Shown one piece after another: positions 54,375 to 64,000 of a stretch of 64,000 nt of DNA. The notes beneath the pieces were generated by a model that was not told the DNA's origin, ran no database searches, and worked only from the letters and a program-made list of their open reading frames with translations. Position 1 is the first letter of the stretch. Each line of letters starts with the position of its first letter. This DNA is from Nematopogon swammerdamellus (taxonomy: Eukaryota; Arthropoda; Insecta; Lepidoptera; Adelidae): contig OX336336.1 of assembly GCA_946902875.1 (NCBI GenBank), positions 7,348,545-7,412,544 on the forward strand, read 5' to 3'. The position numbers were made by a program, and so were the translations under genes.

Positions 54375-54617
54375 TCACGCCTGTTTCTCAGTGGAGTAGG
54401 CAGACACAACGGATCTCCACGTGCAACGATCCTGACACACCTCTGCCGCCTCTTCCACTCTCATTATGTTCTTCATACATGCTCGTCGGTTACGGGTACT
54501 ACGCACTTGACCTTTTTTGAGCACATGCTGGTTCTGATCCTGGTACGTGCGTCTAGGGCGACCCGTCCCGAAACTTCCACTCGCATTCGCTCCATAAATG
54601 AGGTAGTCTCCTATCAC
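54375..54617 (-). pseudogene. Retrotransposon ORF C-terminal remnant (RTE-like?)
   Basis: Reverse frame reads GTGRPRRTYQDQNQHVLKKG, QVRSTRNRRACMKNIMRVEE and CQDRCTWRSVVSAYSTEKQA. The 'GRP..TY.DQ..HVLKKG..RS..NRR' and 'DR..WRSVVSAY' patterns resemble the extreme C-terminus of non-LTR proteins, from memory. The frame is intact for ~80 codons, but no RT core precedes it. Confidence 0.45.
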
Positions 54618-54762
54618 CTATTCTTCCAACACACGTATACATAGGAGGACAGGGGTAGCCGCGCGTCGGCGCACACGCGCCAGCGCGTCAGTCTAGCGCC
54701 GGCGACCGATCTTAGTCTCCGTCCGCCGCTCAGGCGGAGCGAACGTGCGCGTCTGTCACAAA

Positions 54763-54842
54763 ATGCCTCATTGTGCAGTGCTTTGGTGCAAAAAGTCGTC
54801 GAAAAATTCAAACTTGAACACAGATGGAGTCACCTTTCACGA
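54763..54842 (+). CDS. THAP-domain protein, first exon (partial)
   Basis: ATG 54763 opens MPHCAVLWCKKSSKNSN, then LNTDGVTFH. M-P-x-C-A-V-x-x-C and G-V-T-F-H are the hallmark start of the THAP C2CH zinc finger, a DNA-binding fold shared by host factors and P-element-type transposases. The frame then meets GAGTAAGTAC, a good splice donor (GT at 54843). An acceptor TTTCAG at 54884-54889, 47 bp on, opens NKHRRKYVWRALF, which supplies a plausible conserved W, but the CH half of the finger is not convincing beyond it. CpG-rich upstream DNA (54655-54760) could be the promoter. Host gene, domesticated or relic: undecided. Confidence 0.55.
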
Positions 54843-54889
54843 GTAAGTACTTTCATTCAATTTGATAGCATTTTTCGCTTGAATTTCAG

Positions 54890-55204
54890 TAACAAACATC
54901 GGCGTAAATATGTATGGAGAGCTCTTTTCTGCTTACCCACCATAGGTCGACTATCGTGTTGGATGCAGTTAGCTCTTGTAATTTTTTTTATTTATTGATA
55001 AATATGTATGTTAAATGTATACAGATATTTCATGCATTCTGCCTTATTGCCAAAGGACATTTCTTCTAGTCAACCTCAGCAGGTTTCCTCGTTCAATATT
55101 CGTTTATCGCGCTTTTTTCATTCAACCAGTACCTACCGGTTTTTACTTTTGAGCGACTCTAAAGGAATTAATTTCTTTAGGTCATGCGTCTACCGGGAAT
55201 TAGT
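54890..55204. other. Possible THAP exon 2 and gene-free sequence
   Basis: The frame in phase with the THAP exon runs to a stop at 54996-54998. After the first ~14 codons it has no THAP features. The rest is AT-rich. Confidence 0.3.
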
Positions 55205-55505
55205 CTTGTTATGCTTAGCATTAACAAAATTAATTCATAATGAATACCCCGTTAGCATTTAGCACTGCTAAGCGCCCTGATGAATAAAAATTAATGCTAA
55301 ATGCTAAGCAATAATCACATTTAATTTTAATTAGCATTGCTGTTTCGTTCGTAAAACTTTGTTGGTTCGTTTGTTTTGGAACGCACAAAGCAAGAAGTAT
55401 GTGCTATTTATCTGTGGTACTGCTAAATGCTAAATGCTATATAGCGCCTGCGCTCCGCTGCTAGCTAGCTAGCTAGCATCTAAATGCGAAATGCGATGCG
55501 ATCAT
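55205..55505. repeat. Cluster of GCTAAATGCTA-type motifs in both orientations
   Basis: TGCTTAGCATTAA (55210), GTTAGCATTTAGCACTGC (55251), AATGCTAAATGCTAAGCA (55293), ACTGCTAAATGCTAAATGCT (55421) and GCTAGCTAGCTAGCTAGCAT (~55461). About six occurrences in 300 bp. Confidence 0.65.
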
Positions 55506-55530
55506 GCGAGTGAGGGGTCGGAATTATCAT

Positions 55531-56030
55531 CTGTCACGTGATCATTAGTTTTGGTCATATCTACAGAACCACTGGACTTAGACCCATCGTGTTGGTACTC
55601 AATCTGAACGTCTCGATGAGATCTATCCATCTGTCACATTAACTATTGTTTTGGGCATAACTCGAGAACCACTGGTGCTAGACCCATCGTGTTGGTACTC
55701 AAACTTCAGGTCTCGGTGAGATCTATCCATCTGTCACATGAACTTTTGTTTTGGTCATAACTCGAGAACCACTGGTGCTAGATCCATCGTGTTGGTACTC
55801 AAACTTTAGGTCTCGGTGAGATCTATCCATCTGTCACATGAACTTTTGTTTTGGTCATAACTCGAGAACCACTGGTGCTAGACCCATCGTGTTGGTACTC
55901 AAACTTCAGGTCTCGGTGAGATCTATCCATCTGTCACATGAACTTTTGTTTTGGTCATAACTCGAGAACCACTGGTGCTAGACCCATCGTGTTGGTACTC
56001 AAACTTTAGGTCTCGGTGAGATCTATCCAT
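55531..56030 (+). repeat. Satellite: five exact-length 100-bp units
   Basis: Units start at 55531, 55631, 55731, 55831 and 55931, each beginning CTGTCAC and containing ACTCGAGAACCACTGG, ATCGTGTTGGTACTC and GGTCTCGGTGAGATCTATCC. No indels at all. The last three are nearly identical (one or two substitutions), the first two more diverged. Confidence 0.95.
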
Positions 56031-56369
56031 CTGTTGCGCGACCATCTCTCGAGACACATGTTAGTTCTTTAGTTCTTTAGTTCAACAATAACAATGTAAA
56101 TGTCAACAATGTAAACAGTAACAATGTAAATGTCGTAAATTGTGCTTTTAAATTTAATTCAATTGTTCAAAAGTTACCAAATGAAAATTTTAATATAGAT
56201 ACCGATCTATAAATAAATAATTAAGTAAATTATTGTTCTGTTTCAAATATATGTTTCTATTACAGACTACACAGCCTTTCATTTGTTATTTTATTAACCC
56301 TTATATAACGAATTCACACCGTCAAACTGACAGAGAGACGCATGGTACATTTTATAAGGCTCTAGCTGC

Positions 56370-56527
56370 ATGGCTGGTTAGTTTGTTAAAAAAGGCAAAG
56401 CCTGGAAAACCTCATTTTACCCTAAAAAAATTAAATATCCAGGTGGGTATGGCTGGTTAGTTTGTTAAAAAAGGCAAAGCCTGGAAAACCTCATTTTACC
56501 GTAAAAAAATTAAATATCGAGGTGGGT
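56370..56527 (+). repeat. 79-bp tandem duplication
   Basis: TGGCTGGTTAGTTTGTTAAA at 56371 and 56450. Only two substitutions separate the copies. Confidence 0.9.
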
Positions 56528-57354
56528 ACTCATAAATTTTTTATGGTAGGGTAGATTTTCGCGAATTTTTCGCGAAGTCATATTGCAATATAATTTGTCA
56601 TATCGTTGGCTAAGTAATTAGCAAATAGTTGTTAATAATATAATAATTATTTTTTTTGGTTACAAAACTTTTCGACTTTCTAACATTATTTTTTTAATTT
56701 TGGAAAATTCCAATAACAAATACTCCAATAAGATAATACCAATGTACGAGGTCTTACATATCATTGTTTTGGAAATTTGATGTAGATTTATAATAAAGTA
56801 TCCGAGGTATCTCAGAACTTAGAACTATTATCGTGTTTATGCGAAAATCTGCAAATTCGCAAAATTGTGAAAGGGGCGTTGCCTTTGTTCATTTAAGAGA
56901 AAGTTATATTATTCCCTTGATGTAAAGAAGGGTTAAATATTGTTAAATCCGTTTCATCTTTTCATCGCGAATCGACACAATGAGCGACTTATTGTATGAA
57001 TCCCGTTCAAACGTATGGAAGACTGGCGTCACGTGGCTACCTACTCGCTCGGCCAATCACGGCGTTCCATGCGCCGCTCCCGCCTCAGACTTCACACCCC
57101 TTTGGCGGCTACCTCGGTTCTCATACAAACGATGCCGTATTTCGTATCCAGGTTTACTGACTCGTGTTCCAACATGACCGAACCCCCGTCACTATATATT
57201 CTTTCAGACCACAGCGCTCTCGCAGTACACTATTTCTCAATCTATCTTTCATTGTTACTCCACACATACTCCTCAAAACGCGCGCTAAATATTTATATAT
57301 TTATAAATATATTTACTTATATTATGTTTGCTTATTACAAATTTTCACATTTAT
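56528..57354. other. Gene-free stretch
   Basis: The frame 57015-57476 begins with an arginine-rich segment but shows no known domain, and its second half runs into LINE-E sequence. No gene called. Confidence 0.35.
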
Positions 57355-57545
57355 ATTCTTGCTACTACCTACATGCATATATTCTACGTACGTATAAATA
57401 TAAACGTTGCACACATTCCAAGGTTCACTTGAAGAAATCTCTTCAAGGGATAAGTCCGCTTTTGCACCTCACATGACACTAGCTATGCACTGTTTTCTTT
57501 TTAAACAATTTTTGTGGAGAAATCAAAAATATCTATGTCTTATCT
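57355..57545 (+). mobile_element. LINE-E 3' UTR
   Basis: TTCTTGCTACTACCTACATG, TTCCAAGGTTCACTTGAAGA, GGGATAAGTCCGCTTTTGCA, AGAAATCAAAAATATCTATG. Confidence 0.55.
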
Positions 57546-58947
57546 TGTAGGAGTCCGGAAAGACGCTCACCGGAAGATCGTTCCATATTTTCACAGGAAT
57601 TATTTAGAGTTGTTTTTAGATTATATTGGAGGAGAAGTAAAATTATATGCAATGTTCTGCAATAACAATTCAAAACTTTTGAAATCTTCGGTTCACTATC
57701 TGAGACAATAAAATTCCCCATCCGCAATCACCGAAGTTTTCCCTAGCGCCATCATAGTGGGGTCCATTCGTCAACATTTTTATAACGCGCGAGTCTCCGT
57801 TGAACACTCTGCAGATTACACTCATGCGTGATGGGAGACAGTGGCGTATCTAGGAGAAATCTTCGGATGTTCGGATGCTTATCACCGCCCCCTCCCGTCC
57901 GTGTTCAGTCGCTTGAGTGAGGGCGAGTAAAGCAGAACCTCTACGAACGATCACGGTGGCTAGTTTTGAAATCAAATCAAATGTATTTATTTCTCTATTC
58001 ACATATTCAACATACATACAAATAATTTATTTAGCGTATCTATTAGGTAAGCCGAGAAGCGCAGCTTGTGGTACTGCAACCTGCAGTCCCGCAGATTTTA
58101 AGCCATTAAGACTTTTAACCTAGTAACTATAGATACTATAAGTTTAAAATAAAACAATAATTTATAGGTAATATTTTTAAAATCGTATCACATCCTTAAG
58201 CATGTTTTCAGTAAAAACAAAATTTAATAAAAAACAAAACTAAATTAGTTACACTAATTAAATCACCTAAACGCACGTTATCTGCAACGCACGGTATTTC
58301 GGTCAGTACAAGGTTACCTCTCCGTCTCCCTTTCCCCGTCCCTCTCAATCTCCTCGTCTCCTTGCACCTGTCCGTCCAACTCGGGAGTGTTACAGAGGGA
58401 TCTCCCGCTCCCGCTCCCGCTCCTTATTCATCTCCCTCTTCCTCTCCAAGCTCCCTCTCGCCATCGACCCCCTCTCACCTACCCTGCCGCCTCTCATAGC
58501 CCCCTTAGATCCGCTCCTGGCGTAGGGAACGTTTCTATGGTAATTCGGCGAGACGCGAGGACGACTCGTGTTTATTTGGCTCGGATAAATGTAACGCGAC
58601 AAATAAGAGATTCTCCAAGTAAATAAATGTCGGAGGGAATCTGGCAGTATTTTTATTTGAATTTGTAATCAAATTAGAATTCACTCAAGATATGAGGGCT
58701 TAATTTAAATATGTGCCTATGTTTTGCTGAATAATTTAAGAATTTCAATGAAAAGAAATATCTTGTTTTATTTTTAAGAACCTTTATTCCTCTTTCTTCG
58801 AGACCATCAGAAAATAAAATGTGTCTTGAATCGCGATTTATTTGTTTCACAAAAAATTTTTGTTCAATAGATAGATATTGATTTGAGGAATTCAGTTCAT
58901 GCTTTCAATTATTGTTCCTGCCTCAAGTTTACAATTACATTACTTTT
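57546..58947. other. Gene-free stretch
   Basis: A pyrimidine-rich tract at 58318-58450 contains CTCCCGCTCCCGCTCCCGCT. 57990-58110 resembles dispersed repeat text (AATCAAATGTATTTATTTCT). No gene recognised. Confidence 0.35.
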
Positions 58948-59700
58948 TTATGTAATCTGGTATGGGTGGCTGAGTCAGAGGGCACATGCTCCGACCAGAT
59001 CATCACCGATAATATAGGTGCCATACCGGAGATTTCTCTTTGGAAATACTGTTATATATAGAACAGAGGAGAACGCACCCGAGGTAACTATGCGGCCCTC
59101 TAAAGGCCAGTGCGGTGGTACCAACCCAGTGGGCTACAATTTAGAGTCTACCACCTAGATAACGGTGAAGAAGCAGGTATAGGCTATTTTGCTCTGTAGC
59201 ATAAGTATGCACGTACACTCATTGGTGCATGTCGGCCAGATTCGAACCTAAAAAAAACGGCCAAGTGCGAGTCGAACTCGCACACTGAGGGTTCCGTATC
59301 GCCATGTCATGGTTAGCGCCACTCACGCCATCTATGGCGTGTTATGAAATCGCGCGCGCATACACTTTTTGGTTTCTTCTATGGGAACCCTCGTGATTTT
59401 TTTACTTTTTCTTATTTTTATTATTTGTTGTTATATCGCCCATAATAAATAACACATATTGTGTGAAAATTTCAACGGGCTACCTATTACGGTTCAAGAG
59501 ATACATCACTCTTGAGGTGAGATACCCTCGGACAGACGGACGGACGTACGGACGGACAGACAGACAGACGGCGTAGGTTTAGTAATAGGCTTCCGTACGG
59601 GACACGGAAACCTAATAATTGGTGTGTCTCGGCAGGATTCGAACCTTGAACGTTAAGATCGAGAGTCCAATCCAAGACCGCGCCGACCACCCGCCGTTCA
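58948..59700 (-). mobile_element. SINE-F interrupted by repeat C
   Basis: Tail and body 58948-59249 (TGTAATCTGGTATGGGTGGC, CTCCGACCAGATCATCACCG, AGTGCGGTGGTACCAACCCA) end at GGCCAGATTCGAACCT, inside the tRNA-like head. After the repeat C insertion, 59619-59700 resumes with GGTGTGTCTCGGCAGGATTC and GAACCTTGAACG and head-like text (CCAATCCAAGACCGCGCCGA). The GATTCGAACCT appears on both sides. Confidence 0.55.
59250..59618 (+). mobile_element. Repeat C inserted in SINE-F
   Basis: AAAAAAAACGGCCAAGTGCG, GAGTCGAACTCGCACACTGA, TTTTTGGTTTCTTCTATGGG, TTTCAACGGGCTACCTATTA, microsatellite GGACGGACGTACGGACGGAC, end GACACGGAAACCTAATAA. The flanks show its limits, useful for defining the family ends. Confidence 0.65.
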
Positions 59701-59999
59701 TAGACTGATATAAATTTTGGTCAACGTGCGTGAATTTGTACCTATGTAACCCCACCTTCGCTTCCAGGCGTGGACCTATGTCGTCGTCGTAGACGCAAAG
59801 ATGGCTCATGAAAATATTAACATTTAAAATCTGTAGATTACTTAACTTATTTTTATATTTTTCAAGATAAAACTAGCCTACGTAATAAATAAAACCAGAA
59901 TAGCCTTCTCTTGAATTATTAAAATATTTAATCTTTTTCTACCCGTGGACTAGTCCTTCTAAGCCAATATTAAACTTGAAATTGCATACACGCTTATAT

Positions 60000-60330
60000 A
60001 CATATCACACACTATATTCCGAAAATTGGGGGTAAGCAGAGTAATCGATATTGTGCTGCAAGGACTCTGGTAAATACAGCACAACACCGACCACCACGCC
60101 CGGAAAAGCATTCGCAGAAGATAACTATCGAGCAGCAGGTAAGGCACGAAGACCCACCTGCTGCATGACTCGGTGGAAGAACCGAGCCAAGGTGAGAGAT
60201 GGCTAGCCGTCCTTTAGCACGGCATCTCGTCCTTATCCTTAGTCACCTTTTACAACATGCACGGGGAGAGATACAGTGGTGCTATTCTTTTTAAGTGCTG
60301 GCCCCGTGCGGTACTTGAAATTGATCCCGC
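60000..60330 (+). repeat. Repeat H, full form
   Basis: TATTCCGAAAATTGGGGGTA, GATATTGTGCTGCAAGGACT, TACAGCACAACACCGACCAC, GCACGAAGACCCACCTGCTG, ACATGCACGGGGAGAGATAC, GCTGGCCCCGTGCGGTACTT. Confidence 0.6.
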
Positions 60331-61063
60331 TGACATACATGCAGCTACATAAGCGAGTATATTAAAATGGCAGACGTGGCTGTAAATATTTATTAAAATG
60401 TTATTAGTCGCCCCTACCGTATATAGTGGTGAGGGGTAGAGATGGTAATAAACCGGTTTTTTTCGATCATGTATCCCGGTTCTTAACAACTGATTGTTTT
60501 TTTTTTTATGAAAAAAAAAACAAGTTTAGAATTTTAAAAAATAAATAATAGTGTATCAATGTCAACAAAATATGGTAGTGGACAACTTGAGTTGAAATGT
60601 TTGTATATTTCTATTGAAAATAAATGGAATACAATAATAAATCCCGTACATGTTCCAGAAAAGGAATTTATAGAATCCACAGGCCATCCCCATGGATGAA
60701 AAAAAAGACGGGGTCTGCCAGTAGGTATACAAAATTAATATAAACACACAAAAACAAAAACGGCATTACCACCGGCGCGCGGCGGCGCGGCGGGAGACAA
60801 GCCTCCAAGCGCGCCGGCGGCGGGTACAGGCCGTGGCTACGGAGCTCTCCAAGATGACACGAGACAAGCTTCGAGCGATCCACCCCCATCTCTGAAAGCT
60901 CCGTATCCGTCGGACCGTCGGGCGACGTCACGCAGATCTTTTATCAAGTTTGAACGTCGTGCGTGCGTTGCCTTTGCTCACTTTACCGCCACACCGGTAT
61001 TATTATTATTATTACGTCCGGTACAGCATCTCGGAAACCCGGTTCTTAACCCATTCTACGGAA
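60331..61063. other. Gene-free stretch
   Basis: CpG-rich patch 60771-60832 and a TTATTATTATTATTATTAC microsatellite at about 60999-61014. No gene recognised. Confidence 0.4.
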
Positions 61064-61238
61064 CAATAATGCGGGCAAGATGGCCGCGTAGAAGCCTCGC
61101 CTTTGTTCTCCTCTTGTTCAGTATAGCCAGAAATCCGTAGAGTAGTCTCCGTTATGGCACCTTCTCGGTGATGATATGGCTGGGCGAAGCATGAACTGTG
61201 GCCTCTCTTACTCAGCCAGCAATACCGGATTATATATA
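61064..61238 (+). mobile_element. SINE-F 3' part
   Basis: GATGGCCGCGTAGAAGCCTC, GTCTCCGTTATGGCACCTTC, TACTCAGCCAGCAATACCGG, then TAT where a MITE begins in the expected A-tail region. Confidence 0.6.
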
Positions 61239-61723
61239 CACGGTGTTAACTTTTTGCGCGACATTTCAATTTTATTACTGAATAATAAACCATTTCGTAT
61301 ACTGATTATTTTGTGGTACTTAAAAATAAAATGTAAAATAGTTAAAAAAAATTTGCATATTTTATTAATAATTTTACCTAAACGACAATTTATCTTTGGA
61401 ATGGTGTAGCGAGCGCCTCCGCGCGCCTGCGACCGTGTGTAACTGTGTACCCAGCTGACTGACAACGTGTCGCGCGCTAGCTGTTGTATCGTGTCGATAT
61501 GAATGTGAATTTTTTGGTTTATTTGAAAAATTACCCAACTTTCGATTTTTTTGGTAAAGCAGTGCGATTCCTATTACGAAATACCATGTTTTTATACCAA
61601 ATATAGAAATTGAAAATTTTAAAACCAAAGCTCAAAAAAAAACCTTACCCCCTTTTTCGGCATCAGTATGTGACCCAGAATAACCCCCTTTCGGGAATGT
61701 CGCCCATTAAAGTTAACACCGTG
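61239..61723. mobile_element. TA-flanked MITE, 485 bp
   Basis: Ends CACGGTGTTAACTTT and AAAGTTAACACCGTG, with similarity continuing (GCGCGACATTTC against GGGAATGTCGCC). TA lies outside both ends. AT-rich interior with a CpG island-like patch (61411-61480). No transposase. Tc1/mariner origin inferred from the TA target. Confidence 0.7.
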
Positions 61724-61914
61724 TATAATGTATATATACACACCTCAGAAACCCGGTTTTTCCCTCCCCAGCAGGGTGAGGGTTGGGAGGGAAGGGAGGG
61801 AGGTTAGAAGGCTGTGCTCGTATAGCGATTAGTGCAAAGTGCAGACCGAGTTCACCCTAGTGCATTAGTGAGATTACGACCGAGGTACCGTTAGATGAAA
61901 TTGTTTGGTTAGCG

Positions 61915-62215
61915 CCTTTTTTTAACCCCCGGCGCAAAAGGAGGGGCGTTATAAGTTTGACGCCTCCGTCTGTCTGTCTGTGTGTCTGCCTGTAGCATCG
62001 TAGCTCCTAAACGGATGAACCGATTTGGATGCGTTTTTTTTTTATTAGAAAGCTTTTTCCTGGTGTACCTGTAAAAAAATTTATGTAACATTCAAAGTTT
62101 CAAATAGATCGCTCGACTTTGACAAACAGACAGACAGAGAGACGGACGGATGAACATCTGACCGATTTTATAACTGCACGCGTCGAGGCTACGGAACCCT
62201 AAAATAGACAATGTG
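61915..62215 (+). repeat. Repeat I joined to repeat C/D terminus
   Basis: TTTTAACCCCCGGCGCAAAA, GGGGCGTTATAAGTTTGACG, GTCTGTCTGTCTGTGTGTCT, CGTAGCTCCTAAACGGATGA, then ACAGACAGACAGAGAGACGG and GGCTACGGAACCCTAAAA, a repeat C-like end. Confidence 0.55.
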
Positions 62216-63290
62216 GTCTCTGGAACCATCAATATATACATACGTACTATGTAGAGAGTGCACGCACTTGGACAGAGCGCCATGTTTCACCGAGTTTTTT
62301 AGCCAGGCCAAAATAAAACCAAAATAAAAAGGGAGCACCCTTTTCGTCGTTTTTCATGAATACATTTTTGTATTCTTACTGTAAACAAGGTGATTTCAAT
62401 AAATTATTTATATTGATAGGTACTTCAAATAAAATAGATGGCCTGGGATTGTGTCCCACTATTTAAATATTTTGTAAATTAATTACAATCAAATTAGAAC
62501 AAAACATTCTACTTTCGAATCAGCCTGTCAATCCATCACATATCTATGTACGTGGCGTACCAGCGTACATGTATGTAGACAGGTTACGTTTGCGACGACT
62601 AAATAGAAAGTTAAAGTACAAAAATAACCACCGACTCCGTAAAGAGAAAAAAATAATTTCCGTTCATTTACTTAAAGGCGTCGGGGACCGCTAAGTAAAT
62701 AACCGCGCAGCTCTTAGTTTTTATATTTTATTTACTAGCCCAGCCATCCTGGTTTTTATGTTAGCCATCATTTCAAGCTTTTTAAGAGACATAATTTTTT
62801 AGGCAGTGACCATTTATTAATAAATTACCTATTTGTCCGATACCCGTATAAATTATAATAAAATATTTTTACGGTACCCGTATGAATATTTGCAGCCATT
62901 TTTTTATGCTTACCTACTTGATTACAAACATAGCTAAGAACCGTCCCGGTATAATTGTATCGCTCTAAAGACTTACTGCCTTATTCAGAGTTCCCAGGTT
63001 AAAGTTAACATACAGTTATATCGGGTATTTAGACCCTGCTAACAAAAAAGCTATTCAGAGAGCAGTTTTATCTTTAGTTCCGGTATTCGCCGCGAATTAG
63101 CCCCATTCATTGTATAAACCAGGTAGAGGCAGGTTTAATCCCGATCTAGCGTACCGACCGACCGACCGACCGAGCGGCGGCCATGTTCGTTTGACAGCTG
63201 GCTGTGTGGTGTGGTGATTTTTCGAAGTGGTGTGATTATTTGTGAATTGTTTCGTATTATAAAGTGCTGTCGTATCGTTCGTATCGTAAA
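62216..63290. other. Gene-free stretch and possible Harbinger 5' region
   Basis: CTTATTCAGAGTTCCCAGG (62982-63000) and AGCTATTCAGAGAGCAG (63049-63065) share TATTCAGAG. GACCGACCGACCGACCGA lies at 63155-63172. The rest is AT-rich with nothing recognised. Confidence 0.35.
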
Positions 63291-63557
63291 ATGGAAGAAT
63301 TCTCAGAAATTCACGAGTACGAGGAATTGTATGAATTCAAAATTGAGCAGCCTCGAATATATCGGGAGCGGATCGATCCGTTTAGTGAATTCACCGATCG
63401 CGAGTTTCGAAGGCGTTACCGGTTCACAAAAACTGAGCTAAAGCAAATAATACAACTATTTAAAGACGATCTGCCAAGTAGCTCATCAGACCGTGGAAAG
63501 CCCATCACTGCGGAACTGAAGATTTTGGCATGCCTAAGTGGTTTTGCCCGTAAGCGA
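63291..63557 (+). CDS. PIF/Harbinger (HARBI1-like) protein, N-terminal exon
   Basis: ATG 63291 gives MEEFSEIHEYEELYEFKIEQ, then an acidic-to-basic stretch, FTDREFRRRYRFTKTELKQI and DRGKPITAELKILACLSGFA. 'F.DxEFRxRYRFTK..l..li..l..dL......RG.pl...lkiLacL..fA' is the N-terminal helical region of HARBI1-type nucleases (usual length ~350 residues). The DDE catalytic part is absent. A splice donor CGAGTAAGTAC (GT at 63558) ends the reading; an earlier GTAAGC at 63550 is an alternative. The frame runs on to 63671 through unrelated repeat sequence. The upstream GTG at 63264 is not favoured. Active element, host gene or relic: not decidable, since the window ends. Confidence 0.65.
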
Positions 63558-63596
63558 GTAAGTACAACATACAATACTTTATTATTTCTCTATGAC

Positions 63597-63660
63597 AATC
63601 ATAGGCGCCGACTCCGTGGGTGCTCGGGGGCTCCAGCACCCACGAGCGGTGAGTGGTTCC
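63597..63660. repeat. Hairpin-bearing dispersed repeat fragment
   Basis: ATAGGCGCCGACTCCGTGGG then a stem GTGGGTGCT/AGCACCCAC. This wording recurs in insect genomes from memory, likely the end of a DNA transposon. Confidence 0.4.
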
Positions 63661-63740
63661 GACAGATATAAAAACTGATCAGTAATCGGATTTGAGCTAC
63701 GTTAAAAGTGCCCGATTTCCTTCCTAAAAGCCGTTCAGCG

Positions 63741-63865
63741 GCCGCATTTACACATTCGCACGAGTGGCGGCGCGGAGAACAGCGAATGTTATAGTATTCC
63801 TATATAATTCTATACAATTCAATAGAATATAGGAGCACTAGCACTACAGAATGTGTAAATGCGGC
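63741..63865. mobile_element. 125-bp MITE-like inverted repeat
   Basis: GCCGCATTTACACATTC (63741-63757) and its exact complement at 63849-63865. No clear target duplication. Confidence 0.65.
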
Positions 63866-63899
63866 GTCAAATACAAAACATTGTGCGAATATTTTGCGA

Positions 63900-64000
63900 A
63901 TCCATGCTGCCGGGTGCCGGAAGAATAGAGAAAAATTGGAGAAGCGTATATCCAGCAGTGGACGGCTGATGATGCCGCACGCTGATGATGATAATTGTTC
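63900..64000 (+). mobile_element. RTE-like 3' end with trinucleotide tail
   Basis: GAGAAAAATTGGAGAAGCG, TATATCCAGCAGTGGACGGC, then TGATGATG and GCTGATGATGATAATTG. Same end as 40172. Lies in the putative Harbinger intron or beyond. Confidence 0.6.

Noticed and set aside
55531..56030. CRISPR array
   Set aside because: 100-bp units abut without spacers, and the genome is eukaryotic.
57015..57476. 153-codon open frame
   Set aside because: Second half is LINE-E 3' untranslated sequence; first half shows no domain.
63558..63671. Continuation of the Harbinger frame
   Set aside because: After the splice donor the text is intron-like and then enters a dispersed hairpin repeat.

Overview
The window reads as intergenic DNA from a moth or butterfly (Lepidoptera). 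It is AT-rich and has no bacterial operon structure. It is packed with dispersed repeats whose wording is familiar from lepidopteran genomes: the 'CCAAGTGCGAGTCGGACTCGC' type, the 'CTAGCTTTTGCCCGCGGCTTCGC' type, RTE-like retrotransposon ends and tRNA-headed SINEs. I see no complete host gene. Most long open frames here are accidental.

Family names used below are mine. SINE-5S is a roughly 380-bp element whose head combines tRNA-like boxes with a 5S-rRNA-like segment. SINE-F is a tRNA-Ser/Leu-headed SINE. LINE-B, LINE-G and LINE-E are tail-only pieces of non-LTR retrotransposons. Repeat C and repeat D are the GTGCGAGTC/TTCCGTA family and its longer relative. Repeat H, I and K are further dispersed families without a known superfamily. 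RTE-like marks decayed C-termini of an RTE-type reverse transcriptase.

Layout: 1-9 kb holds LINE-B, SINE-5S, repeat C, RTE-like and LINE-G debris. 9.9-16 kb holds repeat C, SINE-F and a cluster of fold-back MITEs, with a 114-bp near-perfect palindrome at 15.6 kb. 18-21 kb is a pile-up of SINE-5S copies. 21.7-23.1 kb is one long repeat D. 27-28.4 kb stacks SINE-5S, RTE-like, LINE-G and a gag-like pseudogene split by a 197-bp fold-back element. 28.7-36 kb is dense SINE, LINE and repeat C. 37.36-40.12 kb is the best-preserved protein element, an R4/Dong-like retrotransposon with reverse transcriptase, zinc knuckle and restriction-like endonuclease. It has one frameshift and a 12-bp flanking direct repeat. 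44.9-49.4 kb is a nested structure: one SINE-5S copy split by a LINE-G tail and by a 3.9-kb hAT-like element with an 8-bp target duplication, which itself carries GC-rich inverted repeats and a 322-bp P-element-like MITE. 54.76 kb has a THAP-domain first exon. 55.5-56.0 kb has five 100-bp satellite units. 63.3 kb has the N-terminal exon of a PIF/Harbinger (HARBI1-like) protein, cut off by the window end.

The genes do not form a pathway. The story is one of successive insertions. The nesting order gives relative ages: SINE-5S before hAT-like before P-like MITE; SINE-F before repeat C and before the TA-flanked MITE; gag-like ORF before the fold-back element.
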